Source: Streptomyces orinoci (lineage in GTDB: Bacteria > Actinomycetota > Actinomycetes > Streptomycetales > Streptomycetaceae). From it: 64,000 nucleotides of DNA. The notes under the pieces were generated by a model. That model searched no databases. It was not told the origin of the DNA and was given only the letters and a program-made list of their open reading frames with translations. Made by a program: the position numbers and the translations under genes. This document shows positions 43,466 to 52,390 of this stretch, one piece after another. The stretch is from contig NZ_PHNC01000009.1 of assembly GCF_003121295.1 (NCBI RefSeq), positions 1 through 64,000 on the forward strand, in the 5' to 3' direction. Each line of letters opens with the position of its first letter. Positions within the stretch are counted from its first letter, which is position 1.

Positions 43466-43860
43466 GACTGCCCCTCCGTCTTGGTCCGCGCTTCGTCAAC
43501 GCGGAGAGATCAGCAAGCTTGCCCGTGCAGACCGGCTGGGGCGATTACCTCTGAAGTAAGGCAAGCGCAGCACCAAGATCCACTTTTGATACAGGGCCCA
43601 GCCCGGCGAAGGGAGAACCGCCTCGGCCGGTCCGATGGCCGGATGCCGCCGGCCGCGATCGGTTACGGCCAAGGCGCGGGAAGCCGCGGGAGTACGACCG
43701 GCCATCAGCCCATACTGAGGTCCGCCGGAGACCGCCCCGCCCTCTGATGCGGGCAGCCCGCCATGAGTTGGGGGAGGCAAAGGGACGACCTCGGCACCCA
43801 TATGTCCGTTGCCCTCGTCCCCTGGTGCCGGCGCCGCTCTCCAGGGGCGGCCCGGGGTCT
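43466..43860. other. gene-free region
   Basis: No supported gene on either strand; no recognised repeat. It holds the upstream region of the NTF2-like gene and the end of the CGNR gene. Confidence 0.55.
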
Positions 43861-44460
43861 TCAGTCTGTTTTCGGCTGGGTGCGTCGGGCGTAGGCGCGG
43901 GCGGCGCGGGCGCGGTCGCCGCAGCGGGTGGAGCACCAGTGGCGGCGTCCGTGGCGCAGCAGGTAGCGGTTACAGGGGGCGGAACCGCAGCTGGTGAGGC
44001 GGTCGGCGTCGGGGCCGGTGAGGAGATCGGCCGCGTTGGCCGCCAGAGTCGCGAGAGCGCGGTCGAGGATCTCGTTGGTGGGGCACGGCGCCGCGCGGTA
44101 GGGGCCGTTCTTCTCATCCCAGTACAGCAGTTCGGCCGTGGGAGCTCTGCCCAGGGCGTCGTTGACGGCGGACAGTGCCGCGGGCAGAGGGGGCAGTCCG
44201 GTGACGCGGGCGGCGAACAATGCCCTGATGTGTTCGCGCAGGGAGCGCAGCTGCGTCGCGCACATTTCCTGCACCCCGGCGTCGGCCGGCGCGAGGCCGT
44301 GTTCGGTGAGCCAGCGATTTGTGGACTCGGGGGTGCCGAGGAAATCGATGAAGTGCCCTGCGGGTAGTGCGACGGCACTGTTGACGAAGTCGAGGGCGAG
44401 GTATTCCTCCGCGCCCGGGGCGGGCGGTGGCGCGGATTCGGCGGTCGGGGTCTCGCTCAT
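43861..44460 (-). CDS. CGNR zinc-finger stress-type regulator (ABATE/CGNR)
   Basis: A 199-residue protein; start at ATG 44460 gives the usual N-terminal EEYLALDFVNSAVALPAG. The middle is the ABATE-like ligand domain. The C-terminus LTSCGSAPCNRYLLRHGRRHWCSTRCGDRARAARAYARR carries four Cys of the CGNR zinc finger and a basic DNA-binding helix; the name motif is here CGDR. It is divergent from the MBL gene, and the palindromes between them are its likely site. Confidence 0.85.
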   Translation of the reverse strand: MSETPTAESAPPPAPGAEEYLALDFVNSAVALPAGHFIDFLGTPESTNRWLTEHGLAPADAGVQEMCATQLRSLREHIRALFAARVTGLPPLPAALSAVNDALGRAPTAELLYWDEKNGPYRAAPCPTNEILDRALATLAANAADLLTGPDADRLTSCGSAPCNRYLLRHGRRHWCSTRCGDRARAARAYARRTQPKTD

Positions 44461-44477
44461 GACTCTCATGGTACGGC

Positions 44478-44541
44478 TTGCTTTCATCCGTGACACGCCG
44501 CTAGCGTGCTTCACGGATAATCCGCCTTCTGTCCGTGAGGT
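44478..44541. promoter_or_regulatory. divergent operator-promoter for CGNR and MBL genes
   Basis: TTGCTT (44478-44483), 18-bp spacer, TAGCGT (44502-44507) form a plus-strand promoter. Overlapping it: ATCCGTGA (44486-44493) and its inverted copy TCACGGAT (44511-44518), inside which CACGC (44494) and GCGTG (44504) also pair; a third GTCCGTGA follows in the MBL leader. Repressor binding would shut the MBL promoter. The CGNR protein is the likely binder. Confidence 0.7.
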
Positions 44542-44545
44542 TTTG

Positions 44546-45334
44546 ATGCCCGGTACCAGTACGACCCCTGAGCAGATCCCCATACGCGTCTTCGGCGGCC
44601 CGACCGCCCTCTTCGCATACGGTGGCCTGCGATTCCTGACCGACCCGACGTTCGACGAACCCCGCGACTACCACGTGCCGGGCGGCCGACTGACCAAGAC
44701 GGCGCCCGCCTCCGCCATGCCGGCCGGCCTCGGCCGTATCGACGTGGTCCTGCTCTCCCACGATGAGCACCCCGACAATCTCGACGACTCCGGCCGGGCA
44801 CTGCTCGCCGACGTCCCGCTGACCCTGACCACGCCCGGGGGCGGCCAGCGCCTGGGCGCGGGAGCCAGGGGGCTGGCCGACTGGGAGCCGATCGAGCTCG
44901 ACCGCCCCGGCGGCGGAACGATCACTGTCACGGGTGTGCCGGCCGTCCACGGGCCCGGTCCGCGCGAGGAAGTCGAACCGATCACCGGCCAGGTCGTCGG
45001 ATTCGTCCTGACCGGGGACGGCCTGCCCACGGTCTACGTCAGCGGCGACAACGCCTCGCTCGACCTGGTCAAGGAAATCGCCGAGCGGTTCGGCCCGGTG
45101 GACACCGCCATCCTGTTCGCCGGAGCTCCCCGCTTTCCCGTCCTCTTCGATGGCGCACTGATCGTCCTCGACAGTGCGCAGACCGCCGACGCAGCCCGGA
45201 TCCTTGGTGCCCGCCGGGTGGTTCCCGTCCACTACGACAGCTGGGCGCACTTCACCGAGGGCCGTGACGAACTGATCGCCGCCTTCACCGGTGCCGGGCT
45301 GCTCGACCGCCTGGACCTCTGCGACCAGGCCTGA
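44546..45334 (+). CDS. MBL-fold metallo-hydrolase-like protein
   Basis: A 262-residue protein starting at ATG 44546. It resembles UlaG-like members of the beta-lactamase fold: LLSHDEHPDNLDDSGRALLAD, ITVTGVPAVHGPG, YVSGDNASLDLVKEIA, VVPVHYDSWAHF. The usual HxHxDH is here HDEHPDN: the final His is replaced by Asn, but His/Asp/Glu positions remain. Target unknown. Divergent from the CGNR regulator with a shared operator, a typical arrangement for a regulated detoxifying enzyme. Confidence 0.8.
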   Translation: MPGTSTTPEQIPIRVFGGPTALFAYGGLRFLTDPTFDEPRDYHVPGGRLTKTAPASAMPAGLGRIDVVLLSHDEHPDNLDDSGRALLADVPLTLTTPGGGQRLGAGARGLADWEPIELDRPGGGTITVTGVPAVHGPGPREEVEPITGQVVGFVLTGDGLPTVYVSGDNASLDLVKEIAERFGPVDTAILFAGAPRFPVLFDGALIVLDSAQTADAARILGARRVVPVHYDSWAHFTEGRDELIAAFTGAGLLDRLDLCDQA

Positions 45335-45474
45335 TCGCGCAGCCGGGCAGGCCGGGACGCCGACCGATGCCTCGGCAGGGCCGGTGGGGTCCGCCTCCCC
45401 TGGCCTGGCTTGCCACGGCGCTACCCCCGCGTCCTCTTCAGACCTGCCGGACCGCCAGAGGCGCCGTCCGGCGG

Positions 45475-45594
45475 GTCACGCTCAGCGAAGGAACTCGATT
45501 GTCTTGACCGTCGCTCAGGTCTTCAGCGGTGCCGGACTGGCGGCAGGGGTGACCGTCGGTGCCCTGCTCGCGCAGGACATGCTTGGCTCACCGG
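45475..45594 (+). pseudogene. N-terminal fragment of an MFS transporter
   Basis: [35 protein letters not shown] reads as the first transmembrane segment and first loop of an MFS protein. It is cut off after about 35 residues, where a resolvase fragment in the opposite strand begins. No intact continuation is found. Confidence 0.4.
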
Positions 45595-45891
45595 CCGATG
45601 CGGCGGCCCGCGGCCTCGGCGACGGCGCGGGCGGCGCGTTCGGCGGTGAAGGTGCGTTCCCATCTCGGCGAACAGGGCCGGCAGCAGAAAGGCGATGCGG
45701 CCCATGCCCTCGTCGGCGGTGTTGACCGACAGCGGGTCGGCGAGCGAGCGCACTCCGATGCGTTTTTTGTTCAGGTCGTGGACGAGGTTGAGAACTTCGC
45801 GCAGATTACGGCCGAGCCGGTCGAGGGTGCGGCATCCGATGGTCAGCAGGGCGAGAAGCTGCCGCACGGTGGGCGGGTCGGTGCGGGCCAT
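45580..45891 (-). pseudogene. serine resolvase (Tn3-type) fragment
   Basis: [58 protein letters not shown] is the conserved middle of Tn3-type resolvases. A one-base shift moves to [23 protein letters not shown], the next part, before a stop. The N-terminal half with the catalytic Ser and the C-terminal HTH are missing. Confidence 0.75.
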
Positions 45892-46097
45892 GGTGAGCGC
45901 CCCCTCGAAGGCGGCGGTGAAGTCGGGGTGCCGGTAAGAACGCTGTCACCAGCCGCAAACGACGGATGCCACGTGCCGCGACGTGCGGCGGTGTCGCGTT
46001 CCGTGACGTGCCGGGGGGGGAGGTGCCGTCCTCGACGTCGTAGGGTCAAGCCGCAATGGCGTAGCCGGTGGAGTGTCCTGTCTGCCGCCGGGCCGTT

Positions 46098-47351
46098 TCA
46101 GCCGCCGCCCCCGTCGCCGGGCGAAGCCCCGGTGATGGCCCGCATCTCCCGCCCGGTGATCTCCTGCAACGGAAGGCCGTCGCAGTTGCCGAGGACTACG
46201 CCGACCCAGCCGGTGTACGGGTAGATGTTCCAGTTGGCGCTGACACCGGGGTTGCTACCGCCGCACCCGAACACCCACTGGCCGTTGACGATATGGACCG
46301 GCATGTCGTAGGCCCCGAACGACGAACCGCTGTGGGGGATCTTGGCCCCGGTGAGCAACTCGGCCCAGGGCCGGTCCAGCACCGTGCCATCGCCCAGCGC
46401 GTGCGCGAACCGGACCAGATCCGGCGCGGTGGCGAAGCCGCCGTCCCCGGGGGCATCGATGAAGCTGCGGCCCGGGTTCTTGCCGAGTACGTCCGGGGAC
46501 GGGCTGCCCTTGTCCAGATTGCGGACCGCGTCCACCTGGCTGCCCTCGGCCAGCGTCATATACGGGTGCGCGATGTGCTCATCGGTGAGCCACTGCGGCC
46601 TGGTGCAGAACGCCGAGCCGGTCATTCCGCAGCGCCCGAAGATGTTCTCCTGCACGTAGTCCCAGTACGTCTTGCCGCTCACGGCCTCCACGATCAACGC
46701 GGGAATGGCGATATCGGCGCCGGAGTGGCCGGTGGGAGTGCCGGGCGGGGCCACCACCTTCGACTGCCGGGCCCACTGCTCGTAATACTCGTGCACTTCC
46801 TCCCGGCTCTGGAAGGTGCGTTGCACGTCCTCATCCGGGGTGTTCAGCCCGGATGTGCCGGAGAGCAGGTGGTGGATGGTCACCTGCTCGGCGATGTCCT
46901 TGGCGTAGCCCTTCAGGTGGGTGCCCACCGTGTCCGACAGGCTCAGCTCGCCCTGCTGTGCCAGCTGCAAGATGGCCACCGCGCCGAACGGCTTGCCCGC
47001 CGAGCTGAGGCTGAACGCGATGCCTTCGTGGTTGCGGATCCCCTTCTCCTTGTCGGCCATGCCGTAGCTGCGGGACAGCACCGTCCGGCCCCGGTGCGAC
47101 AACAGCACCACGCCGGAGAACTTCCCCTCGGCGGCCAGCTTCGCCACGTACTGGTCGTAGGCTCCGCCGGGACGGGTGGCCGGTGGGATGTCGGAGTCGG
47201 TTGAGGCCGGACGGTGCTGTCCCGCAGCTACGGCATGCCCGGGTCGGGCGCCCACCAGCGGCGCGCCGGCCGCCGCCACGCCGGCGGCCGCCAACCCGCT
47301 CCACCCGAGCAGCCGCCGCCGATTGAAACCACGTATGGAATCCGAGTCCAT
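46098..47351 (-). CDS. Tat-exported serine hydrolase (beta-lactamase/DD-peptidase fold)
   Basis: A 417-residue protein. ATG 47351 follows GGAAAGGA by eight bases. Residues 10-40 form a Tat signal (FNRRRLLGWSGLAAAGVAAAGA). The penicillin-binding fold shows the S-x-x-K of SLSSAGKPFGAV (with Ser and Lys) and later GCGG in place of KTG. The second motif, Y-x-N in class C enzymes, is HSG here (PTGHSGADIAI), so Tyr appears replaced by His. Likely an esterase or peptidase rather than a beta-lactamase. Single gene. Confidence 0.82.
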   Translation of the reverse strand: MDSDSIRGFNRRRLLGWSGLAAAGVAAAGAPLVGARPGHAVAAGQHRPASTDSDIPPATRPGGAYDQYVAKLAAEGKFSGVVLLSHRGRTVLSRSYGMADKEKGIRNHEGIAFSLSSAGKPFGAVAILQLAQQGELSLSDTVGTHLKGYAKDIAEQVTIHHLLSGTSGLNTPDEDVQRTFQSREEVHEYYEQWARQSKVVAPPGTPTGHSGADIAIPALIVEAVSGKTYWDYVQENIFGRCGMTGSAFCTRPQWLTDEHIAHPYMTLAEGSQVDAVRNLDKGSPSPDVLGKNPGRSFIDAPGDGGFATAPDLVRFAHALGDGTVLDRPWAELLTGAKIPHSGSSFGAYDMPVHIVNGQWVFGCGGSNPGVSANWNIYPYTGWVGVVLGNCDGLPLQEITGREMRAITGASPGDGGGG

Positions 47352-47793
47352 GATCACGGTCCTTTCCTGATCGACAAATCGACCGTTGCAGGTCTGCCGG
47401 AGACCGCTGTCGGCAACTGATCACCCACTCATGTGGTCCCCGTTGCCTCCACTGAAGACGGAAGACCGTTGCGGTGGCGTATGCGATTTCCGATACGCCC
47501 GCGATACGCCCGAATCCCCGGCATCAAGGAACTGGCGCATGCCGGCAGTGTGTTGGTCCTGCCGCTGGTGATCGCGCAGCCCGGGTACTGCAGGTGCTGG
47601 TGTGTATTCCCAGGGTGAGGGTGTATTCGCTCACCGTGTGTGGTCGCCGGAGGCGTAGCGGCTCCAGGGACCGGTGTGTTGAGCGGCGAGGCCGGCGACG
47701 CATCTCGTTGTGGGCGACGGGCCGTTCGGCCGCCTATTCCTGCGAACCCTGGCCCTCGCGACGCCGCCGGCGAAGTCTCCCTCGTGGAGCCGA
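47352..47793. other. gene-free region
   Basis: No supported gene; several short frames on both strands give nothing I recognise. It separates the serine hydrolase start from the histidine-kinase end. Confidence 0.55.
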
Positions 47794-48909
47794 TCAACGA
47801 TCTAGTGGGCCCCGCTCGGGGGACGATGTCTGCGGCGTGCCGGGGAGTCGAATCGTGACGAGGAGACCGCCGGTGGGGCGGGGCGCGAGGTCGATGGTCC
47901 CGTCGTGTGCCCGGACGATGCTGTGCACGATGGCCAGCCCGAGGCCGACCCCGGCATGTTCGTCGGTGTGTGTGCGTTCTGTTCCGCGTTGGAAGGGTTC
48001 GGTGAGGGCCGGTAGGAGTTCCGCTGGAACCCGATGGCCGGTGTTCTCGACCCGCAGCACGCTCGCGTCGCGCTGTGATTCGGTGTGGACCGTAACGGTG
48101 CCGCCGGAGGGGAGGTTGTGGACGACGGCGTTCTGGACGAGGTTGGTCACCATCCGCAGAATGAGCGCCGCGGAGCCAGGGGTCTGTGCCTTCTCGCCGG
48201 TGACTTCGAGCGTGATCTGACGCCTTTCGGCAAGGGAAAGCAGCGTTTCGGTGGCTTCTTCGGCGATGAGGGACAGGTCTACGGGCTCGCGGGTGAAGCT
48301 CTTGCGGTCGGCGCGGCTGAGCAGCAGGAGGGCCTCTGTGAGGTCGATCGCCCGCGTGTTGACGGTGTGCAGGCGTTCGATGAGTTCGCCCTGGTCCCGT
48401 GTGGGGTTGTTGCGGGCGAGGTCGAGGAGGGTCTTCGAGATCGCCAGCGGGGTGCGCAGTTCGTGGGAGGCGTTCGCAGCGAATCGTCGCTGTTCGGTGA
48501 CGTGGGATTCGAGTTGTTCGAGCATGATGTCGAATATGTCGGCGAGTTCGCGGAATTCGTCTTGGCGGCCTTGCATGCGGATCCGGTGGGACAGTGATCC
48601 GTTCGCGGCCATCCGTGCCGCGTCTGCGATCCGTGTGAGCGGTGCGAGCATCCGGCCGGCGAGGATCCAACCTCCCAGGAGGCCGAACGCCAGCAGGAAG
48701 GCCAGCGCTACGGCCGCCGCGGGGGCGAACATGCGCACGAGGAGGTAGCGGTTGGGTGCGACCCCGAGAAGGCCCTGGGGGCTGTCGGGTACATAGCGCA
48801 GCAGGAACACCCATACCACGGCCAGCAGGAGGGTGCCGGCGATGAGGAGGAATCCGGCGTAGCTGATGGTGAGTTTCAGGCGGGCGCTGAGCCCTGGGCA
48901 CCTATTCAT
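47794..48909 (-). CDS. sensor histidine kinase (EnvZ-type)
   Basis: A 371-residue protein starting at ATG 48909, overlapping the regulator stop by 8 nt. Two transmembrane segments flank a very short outer loop (about 11-35 and 53-82), then a HAMP-like linker. The H-box is FAANASHELRTPLAIS, followed by N-box VTNLVQNAVVHN and G-boxes VENTGHRVP and GVGLGLAIVHSI. It phosphorylates the partner regulator; the near-absent sensor loop suggests membrane-internal sensing. Confidence 0.92.
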   Translation of the reverse strand: MNRCPGLSARLKLTISYAGFLLIAGTLLLAVVWVFLLRYVPDSPQGLLGVAPNRYLLVRMFAPAAAVALAFLLAFGLLGGWILAGRMLAPLTRIADAARMAANGSLSHRIRMQGRQDEFRELADIFDIMLEQLESHVTEQRRFAANASHELRTPLAISKTLLDLARNNPTRDQGELIERLHTVNTRAIDLTEALLLLSRADRKSFTREPVDLSLIAEEATETLLSLAERRQITLEVTGEKAQTPGSAALILRMVTNLVQNAVVHNLPSGGTVTVHTESQRDASVLRVENTGHRVPAELLPALTEPFQRGTERTHTDEHAGVGLGLAIVHSIVRAHDGTIDLAPRPTGGLLVTIRLPGTPQTSSPERGPLDR

Positions 48910-49597
48910 GAGTGCTGCCAGGGTGGGTGGTGTCCATGCCGGTGTCGATTCGGTAGCCGACGCCGGGCACCGTGGCGATGAGCCATGGTTCGCCGAGTCG
49001 TTTGCGCAGGGCGGAGACGGTGATGCGGACGGCGTTGGTGAAGGGGTCGGCGTTGGCGTCCCAGGCCCGCTCCAAAAGTTCTTCGGCGCTGACCACACCG
49101 CCTTCGGCGGCGACGAGGACTTCGAGCACGGCGAACTGCTTGCGGGTGAGCGCGACATAGCGTCCGTCGCGGAAGACCTCCCGGCGGAAGGGGTCCAGCC
49201 GCAGGTCCGCGATCTCGCTGACCGGGGGTCGGGCGTGCACGCGTCTGCGGTCCAGCGCCCGCAGCCGCAAGACGAGCTCCCGGAGCTCGAACGGTTTGGT
49301 GAGGTAGTCATCGGCGCCGAGCCCGAACCCGGACGCCTTGTCGTCGATCCGGTCGGCAGCGGTGAGCATGAGGATCGGGATGCCGCTGCCGGAGGCGACA
49401 ATTCGTCGGGCGATCTCGTCGCCGGAGGGGCCGGGGATGTCGCGGTCGAGGACCGCGAGGTCGTAGGAGTTGACGCTGAGCAGTTCCAGAGCGGAGTTGC
49501 CGTCGCCGGCGATGTCGGCGGCGATCGCTTCCAGCCGCAGACCGTCCCGGACGGCCTCGGCCAGGTAGGGCTCGTCCTCCACGATCAACACGCGCAT
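48902..49597 (-). CDS. OmpR-family response regulator
   Basis: A 231-residue protein. Receiver domain: VLIVEDEPYLAEAVRDGL (acidic pair), LAVLDRDIPGPSGDEI with the phosphoryl Asp in the LDRD context, LTAADRIDDKASGFGLGADDYLTKPFELRELVLRLRAL with the conserved Thr and Lys. C-terminal winged helix (RYVALTRKQFAVLEVLVAAEGGVVSAEELLERAWDANADPFTNAVRITVSALRKRLGEP). First gene of the pair; its targets may include the adjoining genes or itself. Confidence 0.93.
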   Translation of the reverse strand: MRVLIVEDEPYLAEAVRDGLRLEAIAADIAGDGNSALELLSVNSYDLAVLDRDIPGPSGDEIARRIVASGSGIPILMLTAADRIDDKASGFGLGADDYLTKPFELRELVLRLRALDRRRVHARPPVSEIADLRLDPFRREVFRDGRYVALTRKQFAVLEVLVAAEGGVVSAEELLERAWDANADPFTNAVRITVSALRKRLGEPWLIATVPGVGYRIDTGMDTTHPGSTHE

Positions 49598-49634
49598 ACC
49601 TGGAGCCTAAGCGGCACGGCATATCGCCGACATA

Positions 49635-49930
49635 TGCTTCCTCACCCAGCTCGGACTCAGCCCCGCCGTCGTCCGCCGCGACGGCGCCGCCAAACTCGCA
49701 CCCGCTCCCTGGACGCCCGCCGGCAAAAGCGCTGCCTGCGCGCCGTCGAACGCCGCCACTCTCCGCGACCGCGCCATCGGCCGGCTGCTGTTCTACTCCG
49801 GGCTACGCATTGCCGAACTTGTCGCCCTGAGCGACACCGACCCCCCGCGAGGTCCCGCTCATCGACACCACTGCCCTGATCCCGCTCGCCGAACGGCGGC
49901 CCGAACGCATCTACTGGCGCGCCGCTCATG
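49635..49930 (+). pseudogene. tyrosine recombinase (integrase) remnant
   Basis: Three frames together give LTQLGLSPAVVRRDGAAKLAP, SLDARRQKRCLRAVERR, RDRAIGRLLFYSGLRIAELVALSDTD and EVPLIDTTALIPL, successive parts of an actinomycete tyrosine recombinase. The catalytic R-x-x-H and Tyr regions are missing. Inactive. Confidence 0.7.
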
Positions 49931-50725
49931 TGGCTGCCCCGGCATCGGAGGAGGTGCCACTGGTGAGCTTGGCCCGCTTGGCAGCCACGGCCTCCGGGCC
50001 GGCGGGGCCATGGGTCTTGTCGAAGTCGGCGATCAGCTCGCCCAGGTTGTCGCGGTGTTCCCTCCTTCCGCATGCGTGCGGAGAGCATCTGTGCGGGGCG
50101 TCAAGCCCGAGGGAGCTCGGTCCCGGTTGACAACGATGTGACATATCGCCGGGAGTCGTCGGATGGATAGAGCGCTGAGTCGCGCCCGGGGAAATCGTTG
50201 CGACGGCAGCGGCGAATCGGCTGTATTGCCTCCCCGGGGAAGGCGGTCAGTGCCTCAAATCATGAGAAATCAGCGGTCATGTATTGCAGAATGCCCGATT
50301 CTGGGGTGAGTTCAGGATTCTGTCAGTCCAGTGCCGGTCACAACCGGGCAACATGCTCCGTCTCCTCACAAACCGGCGGACCTGGACCCTGGACCACTGG
50401 TCCCGTTCTGTTGCGGGACCGCCTGACCTGGCTTGACACCTCGACTGTGCAGGAGGTTAGGTGGCCGAGAAGTTGATCACCGGGGCGAGCGAAGTCGGTC
50501 CTGATGGTCACCACTTCTGGCACACGGGGGCGCTGCGCGGCAGTTCTGGCGCACGCGTGCATAACGGGGATAGATATCTGGTGTCCGCAGGTGCAGTTGG
50601 CGATTCCTTGTCGTCGGACGTGCTGTCTTGTGTGATGCATTCAAAGCATTGACCCCCCGTGAATTGCGACACCCCCAACCTGAGTCATATCCGTTGAGGC
50701 ATCCATCGGTTGCGGGGGCAGGAGC
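49931..50725. other. unassigned stretch before the PKS gene
   Basis: No intact gene. Minus-strand bases 49935-50060 encode RDNLGELIADFDKTHGPAGPEAVAAKRAKL, which resembles the end of a small antitoxin-like protein (weak). The remainder holds stop-rich frames. The first A-P-A-K-S/ATG signal of the PKS lies at 50726; AGGAG is only one base before that ATG and a GGGGG run lies eight bases before. Confidence 0.5.
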
Positions 50726-52390
50726 ATGGGCGAATCGCGTTCTCAAGGACGGCTGGAAGGCGATTCGCCGGCGCTGCCCTGGGTGATTTCCGCGCCGACC
50801 GAGGATGCCCTGCGGGCACGGGCGCGGCTGCTGCGGGAGCACCTCGGCCCGCGGCCCGAGTGGGCCGTCGCCGATGTCGGCCATGCGCTGCTCGGCGTGT
50901 CCGGTGGCGCCGAGGGACGGCACCGGGCCGTGATCGTCTCCCGGGACTGCGAGGAACAGCGCCTGGGGCTGAGCGCGTTGGCGGACGGTACGGCCGCACC
51001 CAATCTCGTCCTGGGAACGGCCCGCGAAGGCACCCGACCGGTGTTTGTGTTCCCCGGGCAAGGCCCTCAGTGGCCCGGGATGGCACGTGAACTCCAGCAC
51101 TCCTCGACCGTGTTCCGGCGCACCCTGCAAGAGTGCGCCGAGGCACTGAAGCCACATGCCGACTGGTCTCTCGAAGACGTCCTGACGTCCGATCAAGACT
51201 CCTCCGTCTGGGCGCGTCCGGAGGTCACGCAGCCGGCACTCGCCGCGGTGATGATCTCCCTTGCCGCGCTGTGGCGCTCCAGTGGCGTCGAGCCCGGTGC
51301 AGTGGTCGGCCACAGCATGGGCGAGTTCGCCGCCGCCCAGGTCGTCGGCGCGTTGTCGCTCCCGGACGCCATGCACGCGGTCGCCGCCTTCAGCCGGGCC
51401 CAGGCATCGCTGGTGGGCCATGGCGAGATGCTTTCCGTCCTGCTCCCCGCCGACCGGCTGCTTCCGCGACTGGAGCCATGGGGCGACCGACTGGCCATCG
51501 CCGGTGTCAACAGCCCCTCGTGGACCGTGGTTTCCGGTGACACCGAGGCGATCGAGACCCTCCGCGCCCAACTGGTCACCGAGGACATCCGGGCACAGCT
51601 CATCTCCGTCGGCTATGCGGCCCACTCCCCGCAGATCGAGAAGGTGCGCGACCGGCTGATCCGCGATCTGGCCCCGGTCACCGCCGGCCCCTCGGACATC
51701 CCCTTCTATTCGGGACTGACCGGCGGGCGGTACGACACCACGCGACTCGACGCCGAGTACTGGTACCGGATGGTCCGCAGCCCGGTCCTGTTCCAAGGCA
51801 CCATCCGCGCGGCGCTGGCCCAGCGGCCCACGGCCTTTGTCGAGGTGAGCCCGCATCCGGTACTCACCCTGGGAGTTCAGCAGACCCTGGACGACGCGGG
51901 CGCCGACGCCGCCGTCGCCGGCACGCTGCGCAGGCACCACGGCGGTCGCGGGCAGTTCCTGACCAGCATGGCCGAACTCCATGTCCAGGGCGTATCGGTG
52001 GACTGGTCCACGGCATTCGCCGGGACCGACCCGCACCCCATCGAACTGCCAGCCTACGACGACCCGCGGCAGGAGCCGGACGAGACGCCGACGGCCACCA
52101 CATCCCGCTTCGCCGGGCTGCCCGACACCGAACTGCCGCGCGCCCTCACCAGGTTGGTACGCACCGAACTCGCGGCGGTCCTGGGGGAGCAGGCCACGGA
52201 ATTCGCCGACTCCGGCCGTGCCTTCCGCGATGCGGGCATCGACTCCGCGGCCGCCCTGGTGCTGCGCAACCGGCTGGCCGCGGCCCTGGGAGTGCGGCTG
52301 CCCGCCGCCGTGATCTTCGATCATCCGACCCCTGAGTCACTGGTCCAGCGGCTGCACTCCGAAATCCGCGGCGCCATGGCCGAGGAACCG
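50726..52390 (+). other. PKS loading module (AT-ACP)
   Basis: The AT starts at about 51041 ([11 protein letters not shown]). Its nucleophile motif GHSMGE is at 51308-51325 and the specificity-loop motif is YAAH at 51614-51625, rather than YASH or HAFH. The Arg after GHSxGE that binds extender carboxylates (aligned with LRSQ in module 1) is Phe in AAFSRAQ. The ACP follows, with the phosphopantetheine Ser in GIDSAAAL near 52244. Arrangement as in AT-ACP loading modules that take a monocarboxylic CoA starter. Confidence 0.85.

Noticed and set aside
50461-50652. A small plus-strand frame before the PKS
   Set aside because: No ribosome-binding site or family, and it lies in a stretch of debris.
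50726-51040. A KSQ domain at the PKS loading module
   Set aside because: Only a short linker precedes the AT; no KS motifs are present in any frame.
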